From assembly GCA_020435995.1 (NCBI GenBank), contig JAGQYO010000008.1:1-64000 (forward strand): a stretch of 64,000 nucleotides of DNA, in the 5' to 3' direction. The DNA is from Flavobacteriales bacterium (GTDB taxonomy: Bacteria; Bacteroidota; Bacteroidia; Flavobacteriales_G; Salibacteraceae). The position numbers and the translations under genes are program-made. A model generated the notes under the pieces. The model did not search any database. It was not told the DNA's origin and saw only the letters and a program-made list of their open reading frames with translations. Within the stretch, counting starts at the first letter, position 1. The number at the start of each line of letters is the position of its first letter. This document shows positions 47,448 through 56,356 of this stretch, piece after piece.

Positions 47448-47876
47448 TTTCATACCGTGATGAGGAATATTATCTTCCAAATAGGGCAAACCGTAGGGTT
47501 GAAATCCCAATGTGGAATAATACGCTTGCAGGTGGGCTTGTGCAGATATTTTTATGGTACATTCTGGAAACTCCTCTCGACAAAATCTAATGGCCATTTG
47601 CATGGCCTTGTAACCGAGGTTCTTGCCCCTGTATTCGGCATCAACCACAACCCTTCCTATCCAAATTTCATGATCTGATTTGGGTTCGAGAATACGCAAA
47701 TAGGTTACAAGTTTATGGTCGTTATACGTGAGTAAGTGCCAAGCCATTTGATCTTGATGATCTGCATCTTGATAGGGGCAATTTTGCTCAACCACAAAAA
47801 CCTTTTCTCTCAGCGAGAGCATTTCGTAAACCTCATTCTTGCTCAGGGTATTCCAATGTTTTATTGCGCTGCTCAT
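47430..47876 (-). CDS. elaA: ElaA-like GNAT acetyltransferase
   Basis: A 148-residue GNAT enzyme. LREKVFVVEQNCPYQDADHQDQ is a hallmark of the ElaA group. The acetyl-CoA site is IGRVVVDAEYRGKNLGYKAMQ (R/Q-x-x-G-x-G/A variant), and FQPYGLPYLEDNIPHHGMK ends the fold. The acceptor is not established for the family. Its ATG overlaps the stop of the AddA-like gene by four bases (same strand), so translation may be coupled. Confidence 0.88.
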   Translation of the reverse strand: MSSAIKHWNTLSKNEVYEMLSLREKVFVVEQNCPYQDADHQDQMAWHLLTYNDHKLVTYLRILEPKSDHEIWIGRVVVDAEYRGKNLGYKAMQMAIRFCREEFPECTIKISAQAHLQAYYSTLGFQPYGLPYLEDNIPHHGMKLNRAE

Positions 47877-50800
47877 ACTTCAACTAGTTCTTGATGTTGG
47901 GTGTAGTAAATAAACCCTTGAACATTTTTGTAACCCATATTCTGAAGTGCAGCTTTATATAAAGTAACTTGGGTATGGTCTTTATTCAGTTTCTTCCCTG
48001 TTTTGTAATCCAATATTTTGGCGGTGTTATCTTGAATTAGCACCCTATCTGGCCGCAATATGCTTCCATTGGGTTCAATCATTTTTACTTCATTTCTAAT
48101 GTTGGCATTAGGGTCAAAAAACGCTTGAAGTTGCTTCGTTTTTGCGGCGGCTAATATGTCTTTTAAGATGTTGGATTTTATATTTTCTGGAAGGTGAGAA
48201 AAATGTTCTTTTATCAAATTTTCGGCATGCTCAAAGCTGTTTAACCTTGAAAACACTTCATGCAAAAGAATACCGTATTGACGCTCAACATCTATTCCGT
48301 TTGTAGACGGTATATCTACTTTCTGAAGCTCAACCAAATCTGAAGTGGGCGTGACATAATAACCAGAACTCGTAATTGCGGCTTCTGGTTTCTTTTTCTT
48401 GGATACCCTTTCTGAGTTTAATTCGCCTCTTGTAAAAACCTTGTTGTTGTCGTCCCACCCGCTTAAATTTGAAAGCGCCTTGTCTATGTAAAAAAAGCTG
48501 TAATTGCCATTAGATTTGTCAGAAGTGAACACTATCAAGGTTTCTATGGCTCTTGTAAAACCAACATAAAAAGAATTGATTTCATCTAACCTCTTGTTTT
48601 CTACTTCGCTTTGATATGCTTCGGCGAGTTCGGTTTTTAAAAGTGCCTGAACCGAATTCATCCACGCTACGGGAATTCCATATTTCTCTTGATCTAAGTT
48701 AACCCAGATATAATTTTCTTTATTTAGATAATTATCGGCAAATGGAAGAATCACGGCGGGAAATTCCAGACCTTTTGATTTGTGAATCGTCATCAAGCGC
48801 ACCGCATTCGGTCCATCAGGCAATTCAATACTCAACTTTTTCATTTTTTCGTCAAGCTGATCCAAAATTTCTGAAAGTGTTAGCTCCACTTTTCCAATAC
48901 CACTATAAATATGGTTGAGGTAGGTATCCAAAAATGGATTAGGCGCGGATAAGGAAAATGCTGAAAGTATGTACCTTATTTTTTCATAAATTGGTAATGT
49001 GTTGAGCTTCGAAAAGCTAATTTTTATTCCAATTTCTCCAAGTAGTTTATGTAAGGCTACAAGCCCTGTTTTTTCATCGGCAATAGAGATTAATGGTTCA
49101 TGTAAATGGGTATCTACTATATTTAAATTTTGAAGTATGAAAAGTACACGAAGCCTATGGGTGTTGTTTTTCGGGTCGGTTGCTATTTTCAACAAGGTAT
49201 GGAGTAGCTGCACCCAATTGTCATTTGCCACCAAAAGAGCTTCTTGCGTAACTACAGGAATGTTATGATCCAAAAGAATAGGAGCGATGGCCGAAATCTG
49301 AGCATTTTTTCTGGTAAGTATAGCTATTTCGCCATACTCATATCCCGATAAAACGAGTTCTTTTACTTGATCTAAAACGCGGATCAGATTCCACTCATGG
49401 TACGTTTCTTCCAAATCGGATGGCATTCTTTCAATCCGAACATATCCTTCATTGGGCTTTTTAATGATTGATTGTGATGCGCTTCTATATATTTCTTCTA
49501 CAAGACCTTCACCTTGCAGGGCAATTTCCGAAAACAGATCATTATTGAACTGGACCACCGTACCAAAAGAGCGATAGTTGGAGGCCAATTGGTGAATTTC
49601 GGATTGGGACTTCAGTACGCTCATTCGTTCCGATAGCAAGCTTTTTTTTGATGTTTCAAATGGGTTTGCGAATTGCGTTACGGAACCTCCTCGCCATCTA
49701 TAAATCGCTTGTTTTCCGTCTCCTACAATAAGTCCTGTACCGCCCTTCGAGATTCCTTCTTCGAACAAGGGAACCAAGTTGTGCCATTGCAGTTGGCTGG
49801 TATCTTGAAATTCATCAATCAGAAAATGCTGAAACCGGTTTCCAAGTCGTTCATAGATAAAGGGTGCAGGTTCATTGGCAATTAAATCGCTAAGCAAATG
49901 ATTGAATTCACCTATGAGCAAAAGCCCTCTTTCTTTTGTTAGGGTTTTGAACGCCGAGTCAATTGCCACAAGTAAGGCAAGGGAGTGAATGTTTTTGAGA
50001 AGAATAGAGGTAAGGGTATATTGTTGGAGTTGTTCCCCCAAGTATTCAATGATTTGGTCATAAATAATAGGAAATTCTGCGCAGTTTTGGTCGAGGTAGG
50101 ATCTTCTTTCTGCACTCAATTTTGGATGAAAATAATCACCACTGGCCATTGTTTTTGCTATGGTGGCGGAGGGTTCGGGCAAGCCCGCCTTAAGCGACAC
50201 ACATTTTTCGAAGTAGGAACCCAATCCGCGGCTTTTCCCATTAAAGTCATCCGATACAATGCCATGCTCATCCATTATGGCCACCGCCTCCTTTCCCCAA
50301 TCTTGGATCTTTGTTTCTACCGTTTTGAGGTATGCCCGATAACGAGCAATTTGGGTCGAAATTTCGTCTAAGTTGATGAGTTGCAATTGTTCCACAAAGG
50401 ATTTGGCATCCTCATTCAATAAGGTGTTTGAAAACTTAAAGAGGAGGTCTTTAATGTTCCACGATTTGTCCTCCTCTATTTGAAATTGAATAAATTCTTT
50501 CAGAAATTTGGCCAGGGCCTTATCATTTCTACTTTGATTTAAGACATTCTCTATGGCCTCTTTAAGCAACGCTTGCGATTCAAGCACAACTTCATAGTTC
50601 TGATTCAATTCTAATTCGGACGAAAAGGTCCGAATCAATTTTTGGTTGAATTTGTCAATAGTTGAAACGGAGAAATTGTAATACCGGAACAATATTTCTT
50701 CGAGCAAGAATTTGCTTTTCTCTTTAATTTTTTGTGGGCTTTGATTGGGTAAATTGATGAGAATAGCATCTAAAAGATCGTGTTTTTCGTTTGGAGACAA

Positions 50801-50992
50801 ATGGGTGAATTCATGTAAAGAATGAATAATTCGTTCTTTCATTTCGTTGGCTGCCTTGTTTGTAAATGTTAAGGCTAAGATTTGCCTAACTCCACTGTAA
50901 CTCTCGTTATTGAATAGCAAGGTGAGGTATTCCTTTACCAAGGTAAAGGTTTTTCCTGATCCAGCTGCCGAAGTATAAATTTTAATGCCCAT
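47873..50992 (-). CDS. AddA-like UvrD-family helicase-nuclease
   Basis: A 1039-residue superfamily 1 helicase with a C-terminal RecB-type nuclease. Walker A is AAGSGKT near residue 12; LALTFTNKAANEMKERI, LIDEFQDTSQLQW (Walker B) and VGDGKQAIYRWRGG follow, then MTIHKSKGLEFPAVILP. The nuclease has ILDYKTGKKL (D-x-K) near the end. It would unwind and degrade DNA ends together with the AddB-like protein encoded at 25010. Bacteroidota commonly keep these two genes apart. Start ATG at 50992; a TACATTTG box lies upstream. Confidence 0.88.
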   Translation of the reverse strand: MGIKIYTSAAGSGKTFTLVKEYLTLLFNNESYSGVRQILALTFTNKAANEMKERIIHSLHEFTHLSPNEKHDLLDAILINLPNQSPQKIKEKSKFLLEEILFRYYNFSVSTIDKFNQKLIRTFSSELELNQNYEVVLESQALLKEAIENVLNQSRNDKALAKFLKEFIQFQIEEDKSWNIKDLLFKFSNTLLNEDAKSFVEQLQLINLDEISTQIARYRAYLKTVETKIQDWGKEAVAIMDEHGIVSDDFNGKSRGLGSYFEKCVSLKAGLPEPSATIAKTMASGDYFHPKLSAERRSYLDQNCAEFPIIYDQIIEYLGEQLQQYTLTSILLKNIHSLALLVAIDSAFKTLTKERGLLLIGEFNHLLSDLIANEPAPFIYERLGNRFQHFLIDEFQDTSQLQWHNLVPLFEEGISKGGTGLIVGDGKQAIYRWRGGSVTQFANPFETSKKSLLSERMSVLKSQSEIHQLASNYRSFGTVVQFNNDLFSEIALQGEGLVEEIYRSASQSIIKKPNEGYVRIERMPSDLEETYHEWNLIRVLDQVKELVLSGYEYGEIAILTRKNAQISAIAPILLDHNIPVVTQEALLVANDNWVQLLHTLLKIATDPKNNTHRLRVLFILQNLNIVDTHLHEPLISIADEKTGLVALHKLLGEIGIKISFSKLNTLPIYEKIRYILSAFSLSAPNPFLDTYLNHIYSGIGKVELTLSEILDQLDEKMKKLSIELPDGPNAVRLMTIHKSKGLEFPAVILPFADNYLNKENYIWVNLDQEKYGIPVAWMNSVQALLKTELAEAYQSEVENKRLDEINSFYVGFTRAIETLIVFTSDKSNGNYSFFYIDKALSNLSGWDDNNKVFTRGELNSERVSKKKKPEAAITSSGYYVTPTSDLVELQKVDIPSTNGIDVERQYGILLHEVFSRLNSFEHAENLIKEHFSHLPENIKSNILKDILAAAKTKQLQAFFDPNANIRNEVKMIEPNGSILRPDRVLIQDNTAKILDYKTGKKLNKDHTQVTLYKAALQNMGYKNVQGFIYYTQHQELVEV

Positions 50993-51010
50993 TCAATCTT
51001 CTGAAGTTAA

Positions 51011-51018
51011 CAAATGTA
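51011..51018 (-). promoter_or_regulatory. Candidate -7 box (TACATTTG) for the AddA-like gene
   Basis: The minus strand reads TACATTTG, 18 bases before the ATG at 50992. No -33 partner was seen. Confidence 0.45.
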
Positions 51019-51055
51019 AGGTTTAGGAGGCCTTTTTTGTATTTTGGGCGCTCGA

Positions 51056-51808
51056 ATGAACTATATTAAAATCACGGTCTTCACATTGTTTTTATTGGCC
51101 TCAGCACTTCTTACTTTGGCCCAAGAACGCGTTACCACTTTTGGTTTACAATTGAAGCCAATGATTGGGGGAAGTTTAATTAATGAGGGGGATCCATCTA
51201 AAACCGAAAACAATGTTGAGTTTGCCTACGACAAGCTTTTTGGTTTCTCTGGAGGAATGGTTATTCGGCATGGTTTTACCAAAATGTTTTCTATCGAATC
51301 GGGTTTGAGTTTCGTTCAGAGAAATTTTAAAATGAGAATAAACGATGAGGCAAATAATTACCAATTTGAACAAGAATTTGGCATTGTAGGATATGAGTTG
51401 CCTGTTTTGGGTTTGGTTTATATTCAGTTGAGTCAGCAAGTCTTCATGAATACTTCCTTCGGTATGGCCTTCGACTTGTTCCCTAGCGATGTGGCTGTTT
51501 TTGAAGAGGAGAATAGGGTAATTATGGAGGGAACGCGTGAAAGTTGGATTCAAGCTGCATTAACGGCCAACATTGGCTGGGAGTGGCGAACCAAAGAAAA
51601 AGGATCGTTTTACATTGGAGGAACTTACCATCGAACCTTTGGAGATTCATTTGGTTTTTTGGCAGCTTATGATTATAAACCACTCGACCCGGCATCGTCG
51701 GAAACCATAAGTCTTGTAAAAGTAAATGGTAATTATTTGACTTTAGATTTTCGGTATTTCTTTCATGAAGACCCCGATAAACGAAAAGTGAAAAAAGAAA
51801 AACGCTAG
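51056..51808 (+). CDS. Outer membrane beta-barrel protein
   Basis: A 250-residue protein with a signal peptide (about 1-22, ending LAQ) and alternating aromatic strands typical of a small outer-membrane barrel (for example GFSGGMVIRHGF, LSQQVFMNTSFGMAF, GSFYIGGTYHRTFGD). The last strand ends in LTLDFRYFFHE before a charged tail DPDKRKVKKEKR. ATG at 51056 is chosen over TTG at 51044. The stop is in a CTAG shared with the convergent DUF6089-like gene. Specific role unknown. Confidence 0.77.
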   Translation: MNYIKITVFTLFLLASALLTLAQERVTTFGLQLKPMIGGSLINEGDPSKTENNVEFAYDKLFGFSGGMVIRHGFTKMFSIESGLSFVQRNFKMRINDEANNYQFEQEFGIVGYELPVLGLVYIQLSQQVFMNTSFGMAFDLFPSDVAVFEEENRVIMEGTRESWIQAALTANIGWEWRTKEKGSFYIGGTYHRTFGDSFGFLAAYDYKPLDPASSETISLVKVNGNYLTLDFRYFFHEDPDKRKVKKEKR

Positions 51809-52752
51809 AACCTTGCCTTACGACCAGATTTTAAAAAGCTATGTCTTCCACCCGGGCGGCTCACTTTTGGGGTCAGTCGCGTAATGTTATAGGTGGCATT
51901 AATCATAAATGATAAATAAAAATCGTTTTGTTTGGGGTTGCCTCTTGGCGCATCAACCGCCGACCATCCAGGGTTACTCCCATCGGTGCGATCGGCCATT
52001 GCAGCAGCAACTTCACCTTTTGCGGCTCTTATTTGATCGTTGTCAAAATACACGCCGCTGGCATCATCGAGGTAGTCAGTTAAAGTATATCTAAATGAGG
52101 CTTCCATTCCGAGCTTAAACCTATTTGTGATGGCTATGTTTCCTGCCATTCCGAAGGGAAATGCGACCGATATTGGGCTATAAATTGGCGGCCCTCCTGG
52201 CAATCCTTGGCCTTCCGTACTCAATGGCCTCAGGGGTATTCCATCCGATTTGGGATTGAAATAAAATGCTCCTACACCAGCAAATGCAGAAATCTCAAAC
52301 GGCATACCTCGTTCGCCTTTGGCTCCTTTTATATGATATACGTGCCCTGGTCTACTTCTGAGAATCCAATATTCAAAAAGTGCAGTAAATTCGTAAATGT
52401 CGGTTTGAAAAGAGAGGTTTCTATACCGTCTCGTTTCGTTCTCTGTAAGTTGGTCGCTTCCACTTATTTTTCCCTTCAAAAAATGAAGCCTTGCTGAAGT
52501 TCTATAGCTGAGGTTATATCGGTATCCTAAGTTAAAGGAAGGTTTGAATTGACTCATTTCGAGATCCATAAGCCATACTCGGCCATCGCCAGAACCGCCT
52601 CCCAACTCACCTAAGTAATTACAGAAGCCAAAACCCCCAATGAGCTCATGTTTATAGGTTTTCCAACCGTTTTGTTTATCATAGTACTGTGAGTGAACTA
52701 CTTCGCCCAGCAATACAAAAAATAAAATAAGAATAGAAACTCTAGAATTCAT
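51805..52752 (-). CDS. DUF6089-like outer membrane beta-barrel protein
   Basis: A 315-residue protein with a signal peptide (about 1-21) and the opening KHELIGGFGFCNYLGELGGG, typical of a Bacteroidota barrel family often named DUF6089. Strands such as PSFNLGYRYNLSYR and FEISAFAGVGAFYFNPK follow, and TDYLDDASGVYFD lies in the second half. It is paralogous to the next gene upstream. An extra Arg/Lys tail follows the last strand. Function unknown; family assignment is from memory of motifs. Confidence 0.75.
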   Translation of the reverse strand: MNSRVSILILFFVLLGEVVHSQYYDKQNGWKTYKHELIGGFGFCNYLGELGGGSGDGRVWLMDLEMSQFKPSFNLGYRYNLSYRTSARLHFLKGKISGSDQLTENETRRYRNLSFQTDIYEFTALFEYWILRSRPGHVYHIKGAKGERGMPFEISAFAGVGAFYFNPKSDGIPLRPLSTEGQGLPGGPPIYSPISVAFPFGMAGNIAITNRFKLGMEASFRYTLTDYLDDASGVYFDNDQIRAAKGEVAAAMADRTDGSNPGWSAVDAPRGNPKQNDFYLSFMINATYNITRLTPKVSRPGGRHSFLKSGRKARF

Positions 52753-52853
52753 AACTCACCGTAAAGATATAAGTTGAAAAATTAGTTACGGCGCATTCTC
52801 TCGAAAAGTTCTTTTAAATTTATAAAAAGGGATATACGTTTTATAATTGGGGA

Positions 52854-53756
52854 TTATCTCCCAGATCCCGTTGAAATAATTGAAGGTGTATAAGTTAGGT
52901 ATAGCATGGCGGAATAATAGAAATCATTGTTTTTTGGGTTTCCTCGAGCTGCACCGGTGCTTGTTTTACCAGGGTCGCTTTGGTCGCTCTTGTCGCTCAA
53001 CTCAGCAGCTAAATCTCCTTTTGCCGTTCTCAAAGCTTCTTTGTCATAATATACTGTGCTGGCATCATCCAAGTAATCCGTGTTGGTGTATCGCGCCGAA
53101 AGTGTAGCTCCTAATCTGAACTCCTTGTTGATTTGATAGCAAATCGTCATTCCTACGGGTGCCGAAATTGCTGTTTTTTTATAGGCAACTGGTCCGCCTG
53201 GTAGCCCTTGCCCTTCGGTCGACAAATCCCGTAGGTTTACATTTCCTCTTTTAGGGTTGAACCAAAAATAGCCAATACCCATGTGAAGCGAAACACCGAA
53301 TGGGGAGCCTGGCGTTCCTATGACCCCTGCATGATAAAATGAGTGACCTCTTTGAGCTCTAATGATGTGGAGTTCTCCTACAACAGCCAATTCGGTTATT
53401 CTTGAATGAAACTGAAGGTTGCGATAATTTCTATCTGAGTTGGTTGTGAACTGATCGTTGCCCGCTACTTTTCCAAAAAACAGACTGGGGCGAATAGCGA
53501 ACCACGAGCCGAAATTGTACCTGTATGCAAAATCATAAGCCAGCTTAAATGTTCTGTATTCTATATCTTTTGGCGATAAAAATTTTGATTTGGTTTCTTT
53601 TCCACCAAGTTCGCCTAAGTAATTACTAACTCCAATTCCCAATTCAAATTCATGGCGATAGAAGTCCCAGTTTTTTCCACCGAAATCCTTCTTTTGGGTA
53701 AAGGCATCGGGGGCCATTAAAAGAGAAAAGTAGAATAAAAATGTAATTTTTTTCAT
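52854..53756 (-). CDS. DUF6089-like outer membrane beta-barrel protein (paralogue)
   Basis: A 300-residue protein with a signal peptide (about 1-20) and matches along its length to the adjacent gene: RHEFELGIGVSNYLGELGG, LAYDFAYRYNFG, LSTEGQGLPGGP and TDYLDDASTVYYD. The pair probably arose by tandem duplication. ATG at 53756 is preferred to the TTG one codon upstream. A -7 box (TAATTTTG) lies between it and priA. Confidence 0.75.
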   Translation of the reverse strand: MKKITFLFYFSLLMAPDAFTQKKDFGGKNWDFYRHEFELGIGVSNYLGELGGKETKSKFLSPKDIEYRTFKLAYDFAYRYNFGSWFAIRPSLFFGKVAGNDQFTTNSDRNYRNLQFHSRITELAVVGELHIIRAQRGHSFYHAGVIGTPGSPFGVSLHMGIGYFWFNPKRGNVNLRDLSTEGQGLPGGPVAYKKTAISAPVGMTICYQINKEFRLGATLSARYTNTDYLDDASTVYYDKEALRTAKGDLAAELSDKSDQSDPGKTSTGAARGNPKNNDFYYSAMLYLTYTPSIISTGSGR

Positions 53757-53772
53757 CAAATGAATTGCTGGC

Positions 53773-53780
53773 CAAAATTA
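53773..53780 (-). promoter_or_regulatory. Candidate -7 box (TAATTTTG) for the DUF6089-like pair
   Basis: The minus strand reads TAATTTTG, 16 bases before the ATG at 53756. TTG occurs upstream at 14-base spacing. Confidence 0.5.
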
Positions 53781-53809
53781 AGTGCAATTAGAACCAATAT
53801 GAATTTCTT

Positions 53810-56272
53810 TTAATAGGGATCAACGTCAAGGTTAACTCTTGAATTTGAAATGAGTTTTTCCGAATAAAGGTTTTCGATACAATTTTTCAAGGCCACCTTT
53901 TCAAGTGGTTGGTTCATGTTTTTATTGAATTTGATTAGAATATGCTGGATGTACCAATTTCTGATTCGAGAAATGGAAGGCTTTTCGGGGCCCAATATTT
54001 CTGATTTGAGATTTTTTTTAAGCTCATGGACTATTATTTTAGCGTGATCGGCACATACTGAGTCTACCTTATTTTTTACTGTAATTCTCAGCAAGCGCGT
54101 GAATGGTGGATAATGAAATTGGAGTCTGTGGGTGAGCTGCTCCTTGATCATTCCCTTATAGTTGTGCTGAATAAGTTGTTGAATAACAGTATGGTTAGGA
54201 TCATAGGTTTGAATAATCACAGTCCCTTTTTTGTGCTTTCTTCCAGCTCTTCCAGAAACCTGTTCTAATGTTTGAAAAGCCCTTTCAAAGGCCCTGAAAT
54301 CTGGATAGTGTAACATATCGTCGGCATTTAGAACACCCACCAGACTAACGTTGTCAAAGTCCAATCCCTTAGTCACCATTTGAGTTCCAACGAGAATATC
54401 TATTTCGCCGTTTTCAAAGTCCATGAGTATTTTCTGATAGGCGTTTTTACTTCTGGTGGTATCTAAATCAAGGCGTTGAATACTGTTGTTTGGAAAAAGA
54501 ATCTCCAAATCTTCTTCAATTTTTTCAGTTCCATAACCCAGCATCTGAAGTTCACGGGATCCACAAGCACTGCAAGTTTGAGGTACGTGGCTGGCAAAAC
54601 CACAGTAATGGCAGTTGAGTTGGTTTTTGTATTTGTGGTAAGTAAGCGATATATCGCATGATTTGCACTCAGGAATCCAACCGCATTGGTTACATTTCAA
54701 AAACGGGGAGAATCCCCGCCGGTTTTTAAATAAAATAATTTGCTCTTTTCTTTCAAGTGCCCCACCAATAGCATGGAAAAGCTCCGGAGTTAGGTGCGAT
54801 TTAAGTGTTTTTTTCTTTTGGGCCTCAGCGATATTGGCTACCACCATTTCAGGAAGCTGCATCTCTCCGTATCTTTTGTTGAGCTGGACATAGGCGTATT
54901 TTCCGTTTGTTGCATTGAGGTAGGATTCCATACTTGGTGTGGCCGATCCCAATAAAACCTTAGCACCTTGATGTTTTGCAAACACGATTGCCGCATCTCT
55001 CGCATTATACCTTGGTGAAGGTTCGTGTTGCTTATATGATGTTTCGTGCTCTTCATCTACTATCACAAGACCCACATTGGTTATAGGCAAAAGCAAGGTT
55101 GAGCGCGCTCCAATTAATACTTTATAGCCCGACTGGTTCAGCGTGTTGTTCCAAATTTCAACACGTTCGTTTTCATTGAATTTGGAGTGGTAAACTCCTA
55201 AGACTTTGCCCAATCGTTTTTTAATACGGTTGACTAATTGTGTGGTCAATGCGATTTCGGGAACCAAATACAGAACTGTTTTGCCCTTGGCTAGTTCCTT
55301 ATTTATAAGGTTGAGGTAGATTTCTGTTTTTCCCGAACTTGTTATACCATGAAGGAGGGCAACGTCCTTTTGTTTAAATCCTTCTTCGATTTCTGATGTT
55401 GCTTTTAATTGAAATTCATTGAGGGGAGGTGTGATGAGTTCTTCTTTCAGAAAAGGAGAAAGCCTACCTTCTTCTTTTTCATAGATTTCGAGAATTTCTT
55501 TTTGAATTAAACCCTTAAGTTGGGCTAAACTCGAATCCGCTTGTTTGTACAATACCACCTTTTTTACCTCCCGAGGTTGTTCGGAGTGCCACTTGCTCAA
55601 CTTGATATAATGAAGCAAAAGTTCCAATTGTTTGGGTGCATTGGTCAGGTCATCAAATTTGAGTCTAAGTACATCTTCACTTCGGCATTGCTTGGTTAGC
55701 CTAACATATTCTTCAATTTTAGGTTTGAATTTGAGCTTGAGGTCTTCTTCGGCAATAGCCACCTTCTTTTTGATTAAGGAATTGATGATGGGCATGATGG
55801 TCTTTATTGAAAGAATATCAGAAATTTCCTTCAGGGTAAGGTTTTCACTTGAGCTCAATGCCTCAGCTACAAGAAACTCTTTGTCGTTCAAAACCCGAAA
55901 ATCGCCGTCAAAATCTGGATGGGGTAATATGATGGTTTCGCTTGACAGTTTGAGCCCCGAAGGCAAAGCGGCATTATAAACTTCACCTATGGTGCACATA
56001 TAATATTCCGCAATCCAAGCCCAAAAATTTAGTTGCTCTTCAGTTACTATGGGCTCGGAATCGATAACCTCCTCAATGTATTTTGCCTGGTAATGTTCTG
56101 GAGCAGTAGAATGAATTTTTGCAATTAGCCCAGAATACAATTTGTTTTTTCCGAATTGAACCACAACTCTTGCTCTCTCTTGGGCTACTTCATTATATAT
56201 CGTTGGAATGCGATAGGTGAATAACTGGGGTAGTGGAAGTGGAATAATAATATCGGCAAAGAGTGTAGTCAT
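53810..56272 (-). CDS. priA: Primosomal protein N' (replication restart helicase)
   Basis: A DEAH-like helicase of about 820 residues that reloads the replisome at stalled forks. The N-terminal DNA-binding part begins TLFADIIIPLPLPQLFTY. Walker A is GITSSGKTEIY and Walker B is VDEEHETSYKQ. The zinc-binding insert has CNQCGW, CKSCD, CHYCG and CSACG, eight cysteines in pairs. GTQMVTKGLDFDNVSLVG and EQVSGRAGRKHKKG are helicase motifs V and VI. ATG at 56272 (MTTLFAD) fits family N-termini better than the ATG at 56296. Confidence 0.96.
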   Translation of the reverse strand: MTTLFADIIIPLPLPQLFTYRIPTIYNEVAQERARVVVQFGKNKLYSGLIAKIHSTAPEHYQAKYIEEVIDSEPIVTEEQLNFWAWIAEYYMCTIGEVYNAALPSGLKLSSETIILPHPDFDGDFRVLNDKEFLVAEALSSSENLTLKEISDILSIKTIMPIINSLIKKKVAIAEEDLKLKFKPKIEEYVRLTKQCRSEDVLRLKFDDLTNAPKQLELLLHYIKLSKWHSEQPREVKKVVLYKQADSSLAQLKGLIQKEILEIYEKEEGRLSPFLKEELITPPLNEFQLKATSEIEEGFKQKDVALLHGITSSGKTEIYLNLINKELAKGKTVLYLVPEIALTTQLVNRIKKRLGKVLGVYHSKFNENERVEIWNNTLNQSGYKVLIGARSTLLLPITNVGLVIVDEEHETSYKQHEPSPRYNARDAAIVFAKHQGAKVLLGSATPSMESYLNATNGKYAYVQLNKRYGEMQLPEMVVANIAEAQKKKTLKSHLTPELFHAIGGALERKEQIILFKNRRGFSPFLKCNQCGWIPECKSCDISLTYHKYKNQLNCHYCGFASHVPQTCSACGSRELQMLGYGTEKIEEDLEILFPNNSIQRLDLDTTRSKNAYQKILMDFENGEIDILVGTQMVTKGLDFDNVSLVGVLNADDMLHYPDFRAFERAFQTLEQVSGRAGRKHKKGTVIIQTYDPNHTVIQQLIQHNYKGMIKEQLTHRLQFHYPPFTRLLRITVKNKVDSVCADHAKIIVHELKKNLKSEILGPEKPSISRIRNWYIQHILIKFNKNMNQPLEKVALKNCIENLYSEKLISNSRVNLDVDPY

Positions 56273-56356
56273 AAGAGTGGGCAAATTTAATTTCATTTTA
56301 AAGGAAAGACATGTAAATGATAAATTGCTTTAGTTTTATTCCTTCACGTAGAGACG

